This document shows, piece by piece, positions 17,366-26,724 of a DNA stretch of 64,000 nucleotides. Positions within the stretch are counted from its first letter, which is position 1. Every line of letters starts with the position of its first letter. Source of the DNA: Chitinophagaceae bacterium (lineage in GTDB: Bacteria > Bacteroidota > Bacteroidia > Chitinophagales > Chitinophagaceae); contig JADKKH010000009.1 of assembly GCA_016720585.1 (NCBI GenBank), positions 1-64,000 of the forward strand. Reading direction: 5' to 3'. The notes under the pieces are model-generated. The model was not told where the DNA came from. It saw only the letters and a list, made by a program, of their open reading frames with translations, and made no database searches. The position numbers were made by a program, and so were the translations under genes.

Positions 17366-18137
17366 ATAAAGGCGGTATTTCTGCGTAAGCAACTTCTTTT
17401 GAAGGGTCGGGAGTTTTGATAAAATCGCGGGCAACGGTCCAGGCTTCCATTTGTTCAGCGGGTAATTGATAAGAAGCAATTTCCTTAATACGTTTTTCGC
17501 TCAAGCCCTCCTGAATCCATTCTGCGGCCAATGCCGCCGGAAGTATTGTAGGCATTCTTTGTTTTTTGTTGTGAATCCGTTTCATCAGGTCGTTTGCCTC
17601 TGTTGTTACAATGGCAAAGGTCAGGGCCGACGCTCCCCTGCCCTGGTTTGTCCAGACCCTTGAAACTCCGGCCATAAAAAAATATTCCGGCCGGCCTTTT
17701 AGGGTTATACGATAAGGAATCGCTTCGGTAGCTTTTATGGGTTTACCCTTTTTACCAATTTTCTGAATATGCCGCCATTCATAAAACCCGGATGAGAGGA
17801 CCAGGCATCTGCCCTGTAAAGCCCCTTGACGGTACATGGAAGCTTTGCCCTTGTCATTGATCAAAAGGTTTTCTGATTTGGCATTCAGCCAGGTATTCAT
17901 TTTCCGGGCTTCGGCCAGGTCTGTTTCATCGTGAATAAATGCTGGTATATATTCCCAATGAACATTCTTGATCTCAAAATCTTTTCCCCCCTCAACCGGT
18001 ACCAGGATGGGCCAGTCACGGTAATCGAAACCACTCTGTGCCGGTCTGTTTAGCTGGAGATTCTTTAATTCTTTTTCAATAGCCAGTAAACGGATAAATT
18101 CAGCGCGGGTCACTTTGCATTCGTTGTAATAGCACAT
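17358..18137 (-). CDS. yedK: SOS response-associated peptidase, YedK/HMCES (SRAP) family
   Basis: A SRAP-domain protein that forms a thiazolidine DNA-protein crosslink with abasic sites in single-stranded DNA. The catalytic Cys follows the initiator Met directly (MCYYNECK), confirming the start. Other active-site marks are GFYEW (Glu, about residue 118) and the IHNKKQRMPTIL segment, whose His is followed by a slightly extended K-K-Q-R-M-P instead of the usual short H-x-R-M-P. N-terminal Asn and mid-protein KATEAIPYRITL are also typical. Length 259 is slightly above the family norm. The next gene overlaps its 3' end by 8 bp. Confidence 0.9.
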   Translation of the reverse strand: MCYYNECKVTRAEFIRLLAIEKELKNLQLNRPAQSGFDYRDWPILVPVEGGKDFEIKNVHWEYIPAFIHDETDLAEARKMNTWLNAKSENLLINDKGKASMYRQGALQGRCLVLSSGFYEWRHIQKIGKKGKPIKATEAIPYRITLKGRPEYFFMAGVSRVWTNQGRGASALTFAIVTTEANDLMKRIHNKKQRMPTILPAALAAEWIQEGLSEKRIKEIASYQLPAEQMEAWTVARDFIKTPDPSKEVAYAEIPPLYE

Positions 18138-18318
18138 GGAATAAATTTACTTAAATTATCTTTTGCTTTTGCACCGAAATCATCTAACAGAAGATTTGTA
18201 TTTATAAGATCATTAACCCGTGCTACCGGCAGTAAGGGCCGGGCCCCTGATAAATATCAGTCGCGGTTAAAAAATATAGATGTATTTTCCCGCCGTATCC
18301 TTATAATAAAATATCATT

Positions 18319-18921
18319 ATGTTTCGTCTATCCTTCCTGGCCTTATCTTTTCTGCTGATCAATAATTGCCAGGGCCAGTACAACTGGAAATTAGAAAAAG
18401 ATAAGAACGGGATCAAAGTATATTTATCCGATGTGGCGGGATCAGGTTTTAAAGCAGTGAGAGTAGAATGCACGCTTAAAGGCACGTATGCCAAACTCAT
18501 CAACATTCTCACCGATCTGTCTCATTTCAGTAGCTGGATTTACCATAACAAGACCAGTAAACTGATCCGAAAAAATTCGCCGCTTGATGTCATTTATTAT
18601 TCTGAGACGAATATGCCCTGGCCTTTATCCAATAGGGATGTGATCATTCATATGCGGATAAAAACCGACAGCCTGCCGCGGTTTCTTTCCATTTCCGGGT
18701 TTGATGAACCCGATATGTTTCCCAAGATCCCGGGTAATGTTCGGGTGCCGCATTACAAGGCCAGTTGGAAAGTAACCATGCCGAATGCACAATACATCCA
18801 GGTAAGTTATATACTGGAAATAGATCCCGGGGGCAGTATCCCGGCCTGGATCGCCAATTCCTTTGCCGATAAAGGTCCTTTTGAAACGTTCAGCAATATT
18901 GCGGATCAGTTAAAAAAATAA
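18319..18921 (+). CDS. START domain-containing secreted protein
   Basis: A 200-residue protein with a signal peptide (about 1-20, INNCQG; a lipoprotein Cys is possible) and a single START-like lipid-binding domain. Family-type segments are WKLEKDKNGIKVYLSDVAGS, LTDLSHFSSWIYHNKTSKLI, SETNMPWPLSNRDVI (the characteristic P-W-P-x-x-x-R-D motif) and the C-terminal helix. It probably binds a hydrophobic ligand in the periplasm; the ligand is unknown. The gene is alone on the plus strand and converges with the Usp gene. Confidence 0.85.
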   Translation: MFRLSFLALSFLLINNCQGQYNWKLEKDKNGIKVYLSDVAGSGFKAVRVECTLKGTYAKLINILTDLSHFSSWIYHNKTSKLIRKNSPLDVIYYSETNMPWPLSNRDVIIHMRIKTDSLPRFLSISGFDEPDMFPKIPGNVRVPHYKASWKVTMPNAQYIQVSYILEIDPGGSIPAWIANSFADKGPFETFSNIADQLKK

Positions 18922-18932
18922 AGGCGCGCAAA

Positions 18933-19778
18933 TTATTTTACAGGTATGGCCAGTACCGGCACTTTGGTATGATAGCTCATCTTCCGGGTAATACTCCGGT
19001 TAAAAATCCCTTCCATAAAACTCCGTTTATGCGTCGTCATGGCCAGCAGGTCTACCTGGTGTGTGTTTATATAATCATTGATACATTCTTCAAAATCCCG
19101 TCCTGACAGATGTTCTGTTTTCACCGGGAAGTCAGCATATTCCTTTTTAAGTTTATCCTCTGCATATTTAATTTGCCGGTCGTCTGAAAGATAGCCAGCA
19201 GCAGCATCTTTATGTTCATCGGTAAACACCGTGATCCACAATTCGGCATTAAAAACTTTGGCCAGGTCAAATACCGGGTGTAAAATATCCGATACTTCAT
19301 TAAAGTGGTTGATGGCCAGCAGGAATTTAGCAGGAGGCTTCCAATCGTATTCCAGCGGTATGCATAAAACGGGTATGGTACTGTTGCTGATAACCGCAGC
19401 GGTATTCGTACCGAAAATTGTATCCTTCAACCCGGTTATACCCAGGGTACCCATGATGACCAGGTCTGCGTTATGTTCCTCGGCAGCAACGACGATCGTG
19501 TCAATTACCGAGTTGCTGTAAAGCTGTGTATTTACAAGCACCTGCTCTGTTTCTTCGATACTGCGCCGGATGATTTCAAGGTTTTCAAAAGCCTCGTCGC
19601 TTATTTTTTTATTGTAGTCCTCATTGGAGAGCACATCATCCATTATAACCGGGTATAAATGATCGCAGGCATGAATCAGGTAAATGGTTGCCTGGTTTAT
19701 CCGGGCTACCTGGACGGCATAATCAATCGCCCGGGCAGCATTGGGGGAAAAATCGGTTGGGACAAGAATTTTTTTCAT
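18933..19778 (-). CDS. Universal stress protein, tandem UspA domains
   Basis: Two Usp domains in one 281-residue chain. Domain 1 starts MKKILVPTDFSPNAARAIDY and ends with the ATP-loop-like GTLGITGLKDTIFGTNTAAV then PVLCIP. Domain 2 runs from LLAINHFNEVSDILHP to MTTHKRSFMEGIFNRSIT then PVLAIP. The G-x2-G-x9-G(S/T) nucleotide signature is recognisable in domain 1 but degenerate in domain 2. I start at ATG 19778 rather than 19808 because the conserved beta-1 strand begins there. Cytosolic, stress-related; single gene. Confidence 0.85.
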   Translation of the reverse strand: MKKILVPTDFSPNAARAIDYAVQVARINQATIYLIHACDHLYPVIMDDVLSNEDYNKKISDEAFENLEIIRRSIEETEQVLVNTQLYSNSVIDTIVVAAEEHNADLVIMGTLGITGLKDTIFGTNTAAVISNSTIPVLCIPLEYDWKPPAKFLLAINHFNEVSDILHPVFDLAKVFNAELWITVFTDEHKDAAAGYLSDDRQIKYAEDKLKKEYADFPVKTEHLSGRDFEECINDYINTHQVDLLAMTTHKRSFMEGIFNRSITRKMSYHTKVPVLAIPVK

Positions 19779-20009
19779 TGCTCGTATGGTTAATCCATGC
19801 AATTTCATCCTGGTACTGTGGATTATCTATGACCAGCCTCATTGGGTCTTCTGATCTTTGTTTAAATACTTCCGGTTAACCTGCCTTTTGACGGTCATTT
19901 TAAGACCGAATACCGGTTTTAAATGTATAAGCATTATCACATACCCGGGTGATGCGTGTCACCTGTTTACCCAACTGATGAAATTAACTTCACTAACCCG
20001 TAACAATCC

Positions 20010-21104
20010 ATGTTGATTATGCAAAGATTTTTCATCTCTTTTGGACTTATTTTCCTGCTATTCGCCTCTTGTAAAAGCAAGTCCGAAAAAATAAAACCCC
20101 TTGAAGAAAAAATAACCGAGTCCGTATATGCTTCGGGCATATTAAAAAGTAAAAATCAATACCTGGTTTTTTCGTCGCTGAATGGCCTGGTGGCACAGGT
20201 ATTCGTAGCAGAAGGCCAGCTGGTAAAGAAGGGCGATCCGATCATACGATTAACGAATACCACGGCACAATTGAATACGGAGTATGCCCGGATATCGGCA
20301 GATTATTCTTCCCCTGCGGCCAATTCAGAAAAATTATATGAACTGAAGATCTCGATAGACCTGGCAAAATCCAAAATGGACAATGAGGCTTCCCTGCTGG
20401 AACGGCAGCGTTCGCTCTGGGCCCAGCAGATTGGCACCCGGAATGAATTGGACCAACGGGAACTGGCATATACAAGTGCTGTCAATGCCTTTGAAACCGC
20501 AAAACTCCGGTACACGGAACTGCAAAAACAAATCAGCTTCCAGTCAAAGCAATCGCAAAAGAATCTGCAGATATCCAAAACAATAGCCGGTGATTACACG
20601 ATCAAAAGTGAAACCGCAGGTAAAGTGTATAGTATTTTAAAAGAAAAAGGTGAAATGGTAAATACACAAAGCCCTGTTGCCCTGGTGGGGGATGCTAACG
20701 CATTTACACTTGAATTGCAGGTGGATGAATACGATATTGCCCGTGTGCGGGTTGGCCAAAAAATATTATTGAGCATGGACAGTTACAAGGGGCAGGTATT
20801 TGAAGCGGTTGTAGAAAAAATAAATCCCCTGATGAATGACCGGTCCAAATCATTTACCCTGGATGCCGGTTTTGTAACCCAACCACCGGTTTTATATCCC
20901 AACTTAACCTGTGAAGCCAATATTGTAATAGCGGAAAAAGAAAAGGCGTTGACGATACCCCGGGCCTGCCTGCTGGAAGGAGATTATGTATTATTGGCCA
21001 CTAAAGAAAAAAGAAAAGTAACCACGGGATTAAAAGATTACCAGAAAGTGGAAATACTCAGTGGGTTAAAAGTCACCGATATCATCCTCAAGCAGGCTCA
21101 ATGA
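20010..21104 (+). CDS. HlyD/MacA-type adaptor lipoprotein
   Basis: Periplasmic adaptor of an ABC-type efflux or lipid-transport system. A lipobox (FASC, about residues 20-23) anchors it. Two half lipoyl motifs (SSLNGLVAQVFVAEGQLVKK and TAGKVYSILKEKGEMVNT) flank a coiled-coil hairpin (about residues 95-190), and a beta-barrel domain follows (LQVDEYDIARVRVGQ). The stop overlaps the permease start by 4 bp (ATGA), so the three genes 20010-23039 form an operon. The first start is ATG 20010; ATG 20019 (MQRFF) is equally possible. Substrate unknown. Confidence 0.85.
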   Translation: MLIMQRFFISFGLIFLLFASCKSKSEKIKPLEEKITESVYASGILKSKNQYLVFSSLNGLVAQVFVAEGQLVKKGDPIIRLTNTTAQLNTEYARISADYSSPAANSEKLYELKISIDLAKSKMDNEASLLERQRSLWAQQIGTRNELDQRELAYTSAVNAFETAKLRYTELQKQISFQSKQSQKNLQISKTIAGDYTIKSETAGKVYSILKEKGEMVNTQSPVALVGDANAFTLELQVDEYDIARVRVGQKILLSMDSYKGQVFEAVVEKINPLMNDRSKSFTLDAGFVTQPPVLYPNLTCEANIVIAEKEKALTIPRACLLEGDYVLLATKEKRKVTTGLKDYQKVEILSGLKVTDIILKQAQ

Positions 21105-22360
21105 ATACAAAACTGATATTCAGTATCGCACAATCGCTTTTAATTGCCCGGTGGAAACAAACCCTGGTTGCAGCGATCGGTGTCACGTTCAGTATTACCA
21201 TGTTCATCGCATTGCTGGGTTTTATGACCGGACTAAATGACCTGCTGGATGGGTTGATCCTGAACCGGTCCCCGCATATCCGGATATACAATGAAATAAA
21301 ACCCACAAAAAACCAGCCTATAAATCTTTCCGCAGATTATACCAACCATTACAATTTCATACAGTCGGTTAAGTCGGGCGGCAGCCGCCAGGAAATTTAC
21401 AACAGTGCGGCTATACTGCAGACTTTAAAAAACGATGACCGGGTATTGGGATATTCCCCCAAGATCACGACACCGGTATTTTTTAATGATGGCACAATTG
21501 ATATTGCCGGCATTGTGAATGGAATAGATGTGCTGTCTGAAAGCAAGCTGTTTCATTTTACAGATTATATCACCGCAGGTACGGGCACCGATCTCAGTAA
21601 AGTTTCTAACAGTATTGTTCTGGGAAAGGGATTGGCCGAAAAATTATTTGCGGAAATCGGTGATATGGTACAAATAACCACGGTCAAAGGGGAACGGTTC
21701 CCTTTGAAAGTAGTGGGTTATTTTCAATCCGGTATACGGGATTATGATAAGACACAGAGTTATGCTTCTATTATCACCGTCCAGAAATTGATGGGTAAAG
21801 CCGGTAATTATATCACGGATATACAGGTAAAGCTTAAAAATATCAATGCGGCGCCTGCTGTGGCCAAGGAGTACAGTCAATTTTTTACAGCCGATGCGGA
21901 AGATATACAAACAGCCAATGCGCAATATGAAACGGGTAGTTTTATCCGGACGCTGATCTCCTATTCAGTGGGAATAACGTTACTGATCGTAGCCGGGTTT
22001 GGTATTTATAATATTTTAAACATGATGATTTATGAAAAGATGGATTCCATAGCTATTTTAAAAGCTACCGGCTTTTCAGGCACAGATGTAAAATGGATAT
22101 TCCTGGTAATTGCTTTAAGTATTGGATTTTTCGGTGGCCTGGCTGGTTTGTTATTTGGCTTTTTACTATCCGTGGTAATTGACCAGGTACCATTTGTTAC
22201 AGCGTCATTGCCCACGATCAAAACATATCCTATTAATTACAACCCCATATTTTATGGGATTGCCACGGGCTTTTCACTGATCACTACTTACCTGGCAGGC
22301 TGGTTTCCTTCCCGCAAAGCGAGTAAGGCTGATCCGGTAATCATCATCAGAGGTAAATAA
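21101..22360 (+). CDS. ABC transporter permease, MacB/FtsX type
   Basis: A 419-residue permease. TM1 at about 20-42 is followed by a large periplasmic MacB-PCD-like domain (about 50-280), then three TM helices (about 287-308, 335-360, 380-402) forming the FtsX domain. It has the cytoplasmic coupling stretch EKMDSIAILKATGFSGTDVK and the terminal W-F-P-S-R-K-A-S-K-A-D-P motif. This layout belongs to mechanotransmission ABC systems that work with a periplasmic adaptor, as encoded just upstream. Translationally coupled on the left (4-bp overlap), one base from the ATPase on the right. Confidence 0.9.
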   Translation: MNTKLIFSIAQSLLIARWKQTLVAAIGVTFSITMFIALLGFMTGLNDLLDGLILNRSPHIRIYNEIKPTKNQPINLSADYTNHYNFIQSVKSGGSRQEIYNSAAILQTLKNDDRVLGYSPKITTPVFFNDGTIDIAGIVNGIDVLSESKLFHFTDYITAGTGTDLSKVSNSIVLGKGLAEKLFAEIGDMVQITTVKGERFPLKVVGYFQSGIRDYDKTQSYASIITVQKLMGKAGNYITDIQVKLKNINAAPAVAKEYSQFFTADAEDIQTANAQYETGSFIRTLISYSVGITLLIVAGFGIYNILNMMIYEKMDSIAILKATGFSGTDVKWIFLVIALSIGFFGGLAGLLFGFLLSVVIDQVPFVTASLPTIKTYPINYNPIFYGIATGFSLITTYLAGWFPSRKASKADPVIIIRGK

Positions 22361-22361
22361 T

Positions 22362-23039
22362 ATGAGCGCTATTATACTTGAGGCAAAAAAAATCAATAAA
22401 TATTTCCATGACCCGGAAACGGTCCGGGTATTGACCGATATCAGTTTTTTTGTAAAAAAAGGAGAATTTGTTTCGGTAACCGGAAAATCCGGATGTGGAA
22501 AATCCACGCTGTTATATATTTTATCCACCATGGATACAGACTATGAGGGAGAATTGCTGATCGAGGATGAATCGGTACGTACAAAAAAGGAAGCGCAGCG
22601 GGCCGCTATACGTAATGAAAAAATTGGTTTTGTTTTTCAGTTTCACTACTTATTAAATGAATTCACTGTACTAAAAAATGTAATGCTACCCGGATTGAAA
22701 CTGAATAAGTACCCGGCAAAAGAAGTGGAGCACCGGGCCATGGAAAAACTAACTATGCTTGGTATTGAAAAACTGGCTCTGAAAAATGCGAACCAGATAT
22801 CGGGTGGTGAAAAACAACGGGTTGCTATTGCCCGGGCCCTGATCAATGACCCCCAGATCATAATGGGCGATGAACCTACGGGTAACCTGGATAAAAAAAA
22901 CAGTGAAGTGGTTTTTGATATATTTAAACAACTGGCGGAAGAATATAACCAGACCTTACTTATTGTAACCCACGACACCGGATTCTCAGCCAGAACCCAT
23001 CGCATTATCGAAATGGAAGATGGGATGATCATCGGGTAA
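22362..23039 (+). CDS. ABC transporter ATP-binding protein, MacB/LolD type
   Basis: A 225-residue nucleotide-binding subunit with Walker A GKSGCGKST (about residue 41), Q-loop FVFQFHYLL, signature ISGGEKQRVAIARAL, Walker B IIMGDEPTGNLD and the switch His in LIVTHDTGF. This subgroup energises FtsX/MacB-like permeases; with the two upstream genes it completes an adaptor-permease-ATPase set. No outer-membrane channel is encoded nearby, so a TolC-like partner, if any, is elsewhere. Confidence 0.92.
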   Translation: MSAIILEAKKINKYFHDPETVRVLTDISFFVKKGEFVSVTGKSGCGKSTLLYILSTMDTDYEGELLIEDESVRTKKEAQRAAIRNEKIGFVFQFHYLLNEFTVLKNVMLPGLKLNKYPAKEVEHRAMEKLTMLGIEKLALKNANQISGGEKQRVAIARALINDPQIIMGDEPTGNLDKKNSEVVFDIFKQLAEEYNQTLLIVTHDTGFSARTHRIIEMEDGMIIG

Positions 23040-23143
23040 ATGAAAGTATCCTGCACAACTATCATAGAATTGAGATCCCTGATCTATTTTACAACCTGAG
23101 TAAAATCATCTTATGGCCAGATAATTTTTCCGTCCTTTGAAGG

Positions 23144-23536
23144 ATGGCGTTTTGGAAAAAATTGTCGGCACTTTTTTTACTGGCCCTTTATTTATTTTCT
23201 GCAACGGCACTGGCGGAACTGATGAAAATGCCGGTGCTGGTAGAGCACTATTATGATCACCGGGAAGAAAATAAAAATACCGGGTTGATCGCATTTCTTA
23301 TCCAACATTATAATATGGAAGATGGTACCGATAGGGATGCCGATGAAGATAGCCGGCTGCCATTTAAATCTGCAGCCTATCCAGCCACCGTTTTCTTTTC
23401 GTTAACACCCCCCTTATTTATTGAAGTAGAATCAAATCCTGAAAGCAACATCAACAACTCTTTTGGACTACACGATGAATTTTTTATTTCTTCCCAATTC
23501 TTAGCGGCCATCTGGCAACCGCCCCGCCACTGCTGA
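23144..23536 (+). CDS. Hypothetical exported protein
   Basis: A 130-residue protein with an N-terminal hydrophobic helix (LFLLALYLFSATALAE) followed by ELMKMPVLVEHYYDHREEN, a pattern that recurs in small Bacteroidota proteins next to metal-efflux or cytochrome-type genes (from memory). Its His-rich HYYDHREENK and acidic DRDADED could bind metal. It ends QPPRHC. It lies 43 bp upstream of a DUF2231-like membrane protein and probably forms an operon with it. No assigned function. Confidence 0.65.
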   Translation: MAFWKKLSALFLLALYLFSATALAELMKMPVLVEHYYDHREENKNTGLIAFLIQHYNMEDGTDRDADEDSRLPFKSAAYPATVFFSLTPPLFIEVESNPESNINNSFGLHDEFFISSQFLAAIWQPPRHC

Positions 23537-23579
23537 CCTGTTTTTTAACAACCATTTTTTCATTTATAAATATTTAGCA

Positions 23580-24098
23580 ATGAATGCAACACATTTTCAT
23601 TTGCTGCTTAATCACTTTCCGGTAGTCGGTACGCTGATTGGCAGTCTCCTCTTATTGTGGGGAATCATCCGTAAACAAAATACGATCAAATCAGTGGCCG
23701 CAGTTATATTAGCCGTGATGGCTGCATTGGCAATCCCCGTATTTCTTACGGGTGAACCAGCCGAAGAATCCGTGGAAGATCTTCCGGGGGTTTCGGAAGC
23801 GCTTATCGGATTGCATGAAGATGCAGCCACGATTGCAATTTGGTTAATGGGAGTAACAGGTATGGCTTCCCTTGTGGCTCTTATTGCAGCCTGGAAAAAA
23901 AATAAAGCAGCAAACCTTCTTTTTGTTATTACCTTTTTTCTATCGGCAGTTTGTTTTGCCGCCATGGCCCGTACCGGGTATTATGGAGGCCAGATACGTC
24001 ATACCGAAATAAGAAATGACGGAACTATCAACCCTGCAGGGCAAGGCGATCCCGCAAATGGACAAGAGGGTAAGGCGAAAGAAAAAGATGATGATTAA
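23580..24098 (+). CDS. DUF2231-like membrane protein
   Basis: A 172-residue protein starting MNATHFHLLLNHFPVVGTLI, the conserved H-x-H-x-x-x-x-H-F-P opening of the family, with four TM helices (about 13-30, 37-55, 82-105, 114-132). It has conserved Arg/Gly (ARTGYYGGQIRHTEI) before a charged C-terminal tail. The His cluster suggests heme or metal binding. Immediately followed by a strong intrinsic terminator (24106-24138), so it ends the operon begun at 23144. Confidence 0.75.
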   Translation: MNATHFHLLLNHFPVVGTLIGSLLLLWGIIRKQNTIKSVAAVILAVMAALAIPVFLTGEPAEESVEDLPGVSEALIGLHEDAATIAIWLMGVTGMASLVALIAAWKKNKAANLLFVITFFLSAVCFAAMARTGYYGGQIRHTEIRNDGTINPAGQGDPANGQEGKAKEKDDD

Positions 24099-24105
24099 GA
24101 AAATT

Positions 24106-24138
24106 AAAAGGTGACACGATTTAAAAGTGTCACCTTTT
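24106..24138 (+). terminator. Intrinsic terminator
   Basis: A perfect 12-bp stem AAAAGGTGACAC/GTGTCACCTTTT with a 9-nt loop, 8 bp after the stop of the DUF2231-like gene. The symmetric A/T flanks could serve either strand. Confidence 0.85.
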
Positions 24139-24171
24139 AAATTGATAAAAAAATCGTAAATTATTTTTTAC

Positions 24172-26664
24172 ATGGATGAGATGAATAATTCAACAGGATT
24201 AACATCGGAGCAGGTAAAAGCCAGCCGGGATACTTATGGCAGCAATACCCTTGAATTGCAGGAAAACAGGGTGCTTTTACAGGTGCTGAAAGAAGTGGTA
24301 CTCGAACCCATGTTCATCCTGTTATTAGCAGCCTGTATCATTTATTTTGTGGTAGGTCAATACCAGGAAGGTATCATAATGGGGGTGTCTATTTTTATTG
24401 TGGCGGGGATTTCCCTTTTCCAGGAATACCGGAGCAAAAATGCTGTAGGGGCTTTAAAAAAAATATCCGCTGCAAAGGCCCATGTTTTACGAAACGGTAT
24501 TATTCATCCCATTGCCACCGAAGAAATAGTCGTAAATGACCTGTTACTGCTGGAAGAAGGCGAAGTGGTAGCAGCCGATGGTTTGATCGTAACAGCCAAT
24601 GATTTTTCACTAAATGAATCGATACTGACCGGTGAATCATTTGCGGTAACAAAATCAGCAGATAATAATACCAGTGTCTATAAGGGAACACTGATCACCA
24701 GCGGCAGTGCCCGGGTAAAAGTTACAGCGGTTGGTTTGAAAACCATGTTTGGAAAGATCGGTTTATCGCTGAAAGAAATTACGATAGCCAAAACACCTTT
24801 ACAAAATCAGATCCGGTCATTTGTTCGCAACATGGTTTGGGCAGGTGCCGTTGCTTTTTTAATTGTTGTCGGGTTTAATTATTACCATTCCGGCAACCTC
24901 GTGCAATCTTTTTTGCAGGGGCTGACGCTCGCCATGAGTATTCTTCCCGAAGAAATTCCGGTGGCCTTCAGTACGTTCCAGGCCTTGGGTGCCTTCCGTT
25001 TATTGCGTAATAATATTATTGTAAAACAACCGCAATATGTGGAAACATTGGGATCAGCTACGGTAATTTGTGTTGATAAAACCGGAACGCTCACGCAAAA
25101 TAAAATGAGCATCGAATATGTATATGAGGCAGCCCGGGAAATATCCTTACGGGTAAAAGAACCTGTTGAATTACCGGCTGCGTTGATTGAATATGCCATG
25201 TGGAGCAGTGAAACAACGCCCTTTGATCCGATGGAAAAAGCCATTCATGATTTATATGAAAAAACAACCGCTACCGATAAACGAAAACTATTTGACCAGG
25301 TACATGAATACCCTATAAGCGGTAAGCCACCCATGATGACGCATATATTTAAAAATAAAAGTGGCGAAACTATTATTGCAGTCAAAGGTGCGCCGGAAGC
25401 CATTTTACGTCAGAGTAACCTGTCCAAAGAAGCCTTAAATAAGATTGAAGAGCAATCCCGCTCTTATGCCCGTTCTGGTTTCCGGGTATTAGGCGTTGGA
25501 AAAGGGAGTTGGAAAGAAACCCGGTGGCCCGTATCACAGGAAGAATTTGTTTTTGAATTTTTAGGGTTAATTGCATTCCAGGATCCCCCGAAAGAAAATA
25601 TTATCCAAACCATCCAAACATTCCGCGATGCGGGTATCGGGGTAAAAATGATCACGGGTGATTATGCGGAAACAGCCCTTACGATTGCGGACCAGGTTCA
25701 TATGATTCATAATAAGGAAGTGCTTACGGGGCAGGAGGTTTTGCATATGAGTACTGAAGCCTTACAAAAAAAAGTAAGCCAGGTAAATATTTTTGCCCGT
25801 ATGTTCCCGGAAGCAAAACTAAAAGTGATCGATGCCCTGAAAGAAAATGGCGAAGTGGTGGCCATGACAGGTGATGGGGTGAATGATGGCCCTGCATTGA
25901 AAGCTGCTCATATCGGTATAGCCATGGGCAAGCGGGGAAGTGAAGTTGCCAGGAGTGCTGCCTCCCTGATCCTTACTGATGATGACCTGGCACATATGAC
26001 CGATGCAGTTGCCCTCGGCAGGAAGATCTATGATAACCTTAAAAAAGCAATTCAATATATTGTATCCATTCATATTCCCATCATACTTATTGTGACGCTC
26101 CCGTTATTACTGATGTGGAAATTCTCAGATATTTTTTCCCCGGTTCATGTGATATTCCTGGAACTTATTATGGGACCCACCTGTTCTATCATCTATGAGA
26201 ATGAGCCGATGGAACCCGGTACCATGCAACGGGTTCCCCGGAAAATGGGGAGCACTTTTTTATCCCTGAAACAATTATCGGTTAGTATTATCCAGGGGCT
26301 GATGATCACAGCCGGTTGTTTGGGAATAGGTTATTATTATATGCAGCAGGGAAGCGAAGATGCCATTATCCGTACCGTAATATTTACGACGCTGTTATTC
26401 AGCAATATTTTCCTGACCCTGGTAAACCGGTCTTCCCGGCTTTCCATTTTCAAAACACTTGCTTATAAAAATAATCTCGTACTGCTGATCATTGGCGTAA
26501 CACTGCTTTTTATTACCGGATTACTAACCATTCCTTTTTTACAAAATTTATTCCGGTTACAAACGCTGAACATGACAGCCCTGCTCACCTGTATTGCTGT
26601 GGCCTTGTTGAGTACGTTGTGGATGGAAATCTGGAAATTATTTAAACGCCAAACTGTTTTGTAA
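24172..26664 (+). CDS. Cation-translocating P-type ATPase (P2, Ca2+-type)
   Basis: An 830-residue ion pump. The actuator motif TGES is at about 154 and the phosphorylation site DKTGTLTQ at about 303. The hinge is TGDGVNDGPALKAAHIGIAM at about 566, with ten predicted membrane helices (pairs near 40-80, 220-290, then six from about 615). The M4 ion-binding segment reads ILPEEIPVA instead of the PEGLP of eukaryotic SERCA; this PEE(I/L)P form is common in bacterial Ca2+/Mn2+ pumps. The cytosolic N-domain is shorter than in plant enzymes. It is a single gene after a terminator; ATG 24172 or 24181 are both possible starts. Calcium is the likely but unproven substrate. Confidence 0.88.
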   Translation: MDEMNNSTGLTSEQVKASRDTYGSNTLELQENRVLLQVLKEVVLEPMFILLLAACIIYFVVGQYQEGIIMGVSIFIVAGISLFQEYRSKNAVGALKKISAAKAHVLRNGIIHPIATEEIVVNDLLLLEEGEVVAADGLIVTANDFSLNESILTGESFAVTKSADNNTSVYKGTLITSGSARVKVTAVGLKTMFGKIGLSLKEITIAKTPLQNQIRSFVRNMVWAGAVAFLIVVGFNYYHSGNLVQSFLQGLTLAMSILPEEIPVAFSTFQALGAFRLLRNNIIVKQPQYVETLGSATVICVDKTGTLTQNKMSIEYVYEAAREISLRVKEPVELPAALIEYAMWSSETTPFDPMEKAIHDLYEKTTATDKRKLFDQVHEYPISGKPPMMTHIFKNKSGETIIAVKGAPEAILRQSNLSKEALNKIEEQSRSYARSGFRVLGVGKGSWKETRWPVSQEEFVFEFLGLIAFQDPPKENIIQTIQTFRDAGIGVKMITGDYAETALTIADQVHMIHNKEVLTGQEVLHMSTEALQKKVSQVNIFARMFPEAKLKVIDALKENGEVVAMTGDGVNDGPALKAAHIGIAMGKRGSEVARSAASLILTDDDLAHMTDAVALGRKIYDNLKKAIQYIVSIHIPIILIVTLPLLLMWKFSDIFSPVHVIFLELIMGPTCSIIYENEPMEPGTMQRVPRKMGSTFLSLKQLSVSIIQGLMITAGCLGIGYYYMQQGSEDAIIRTVIFTTLLFSNIFLTLVNRSSRLSIFKTLAYKNNLVLLIIGVTLLFITGLLTIPFLQNLFRLQTLNMTALLTCIAVALLSTLWMEIWKLFKRQTVL

Positions 26665-26724
26665 TGCACTTTTACCTTAAGATAATGGGAAAACCCTTTG
26701 CTTCACCTGCTTAAATCAAAAAAA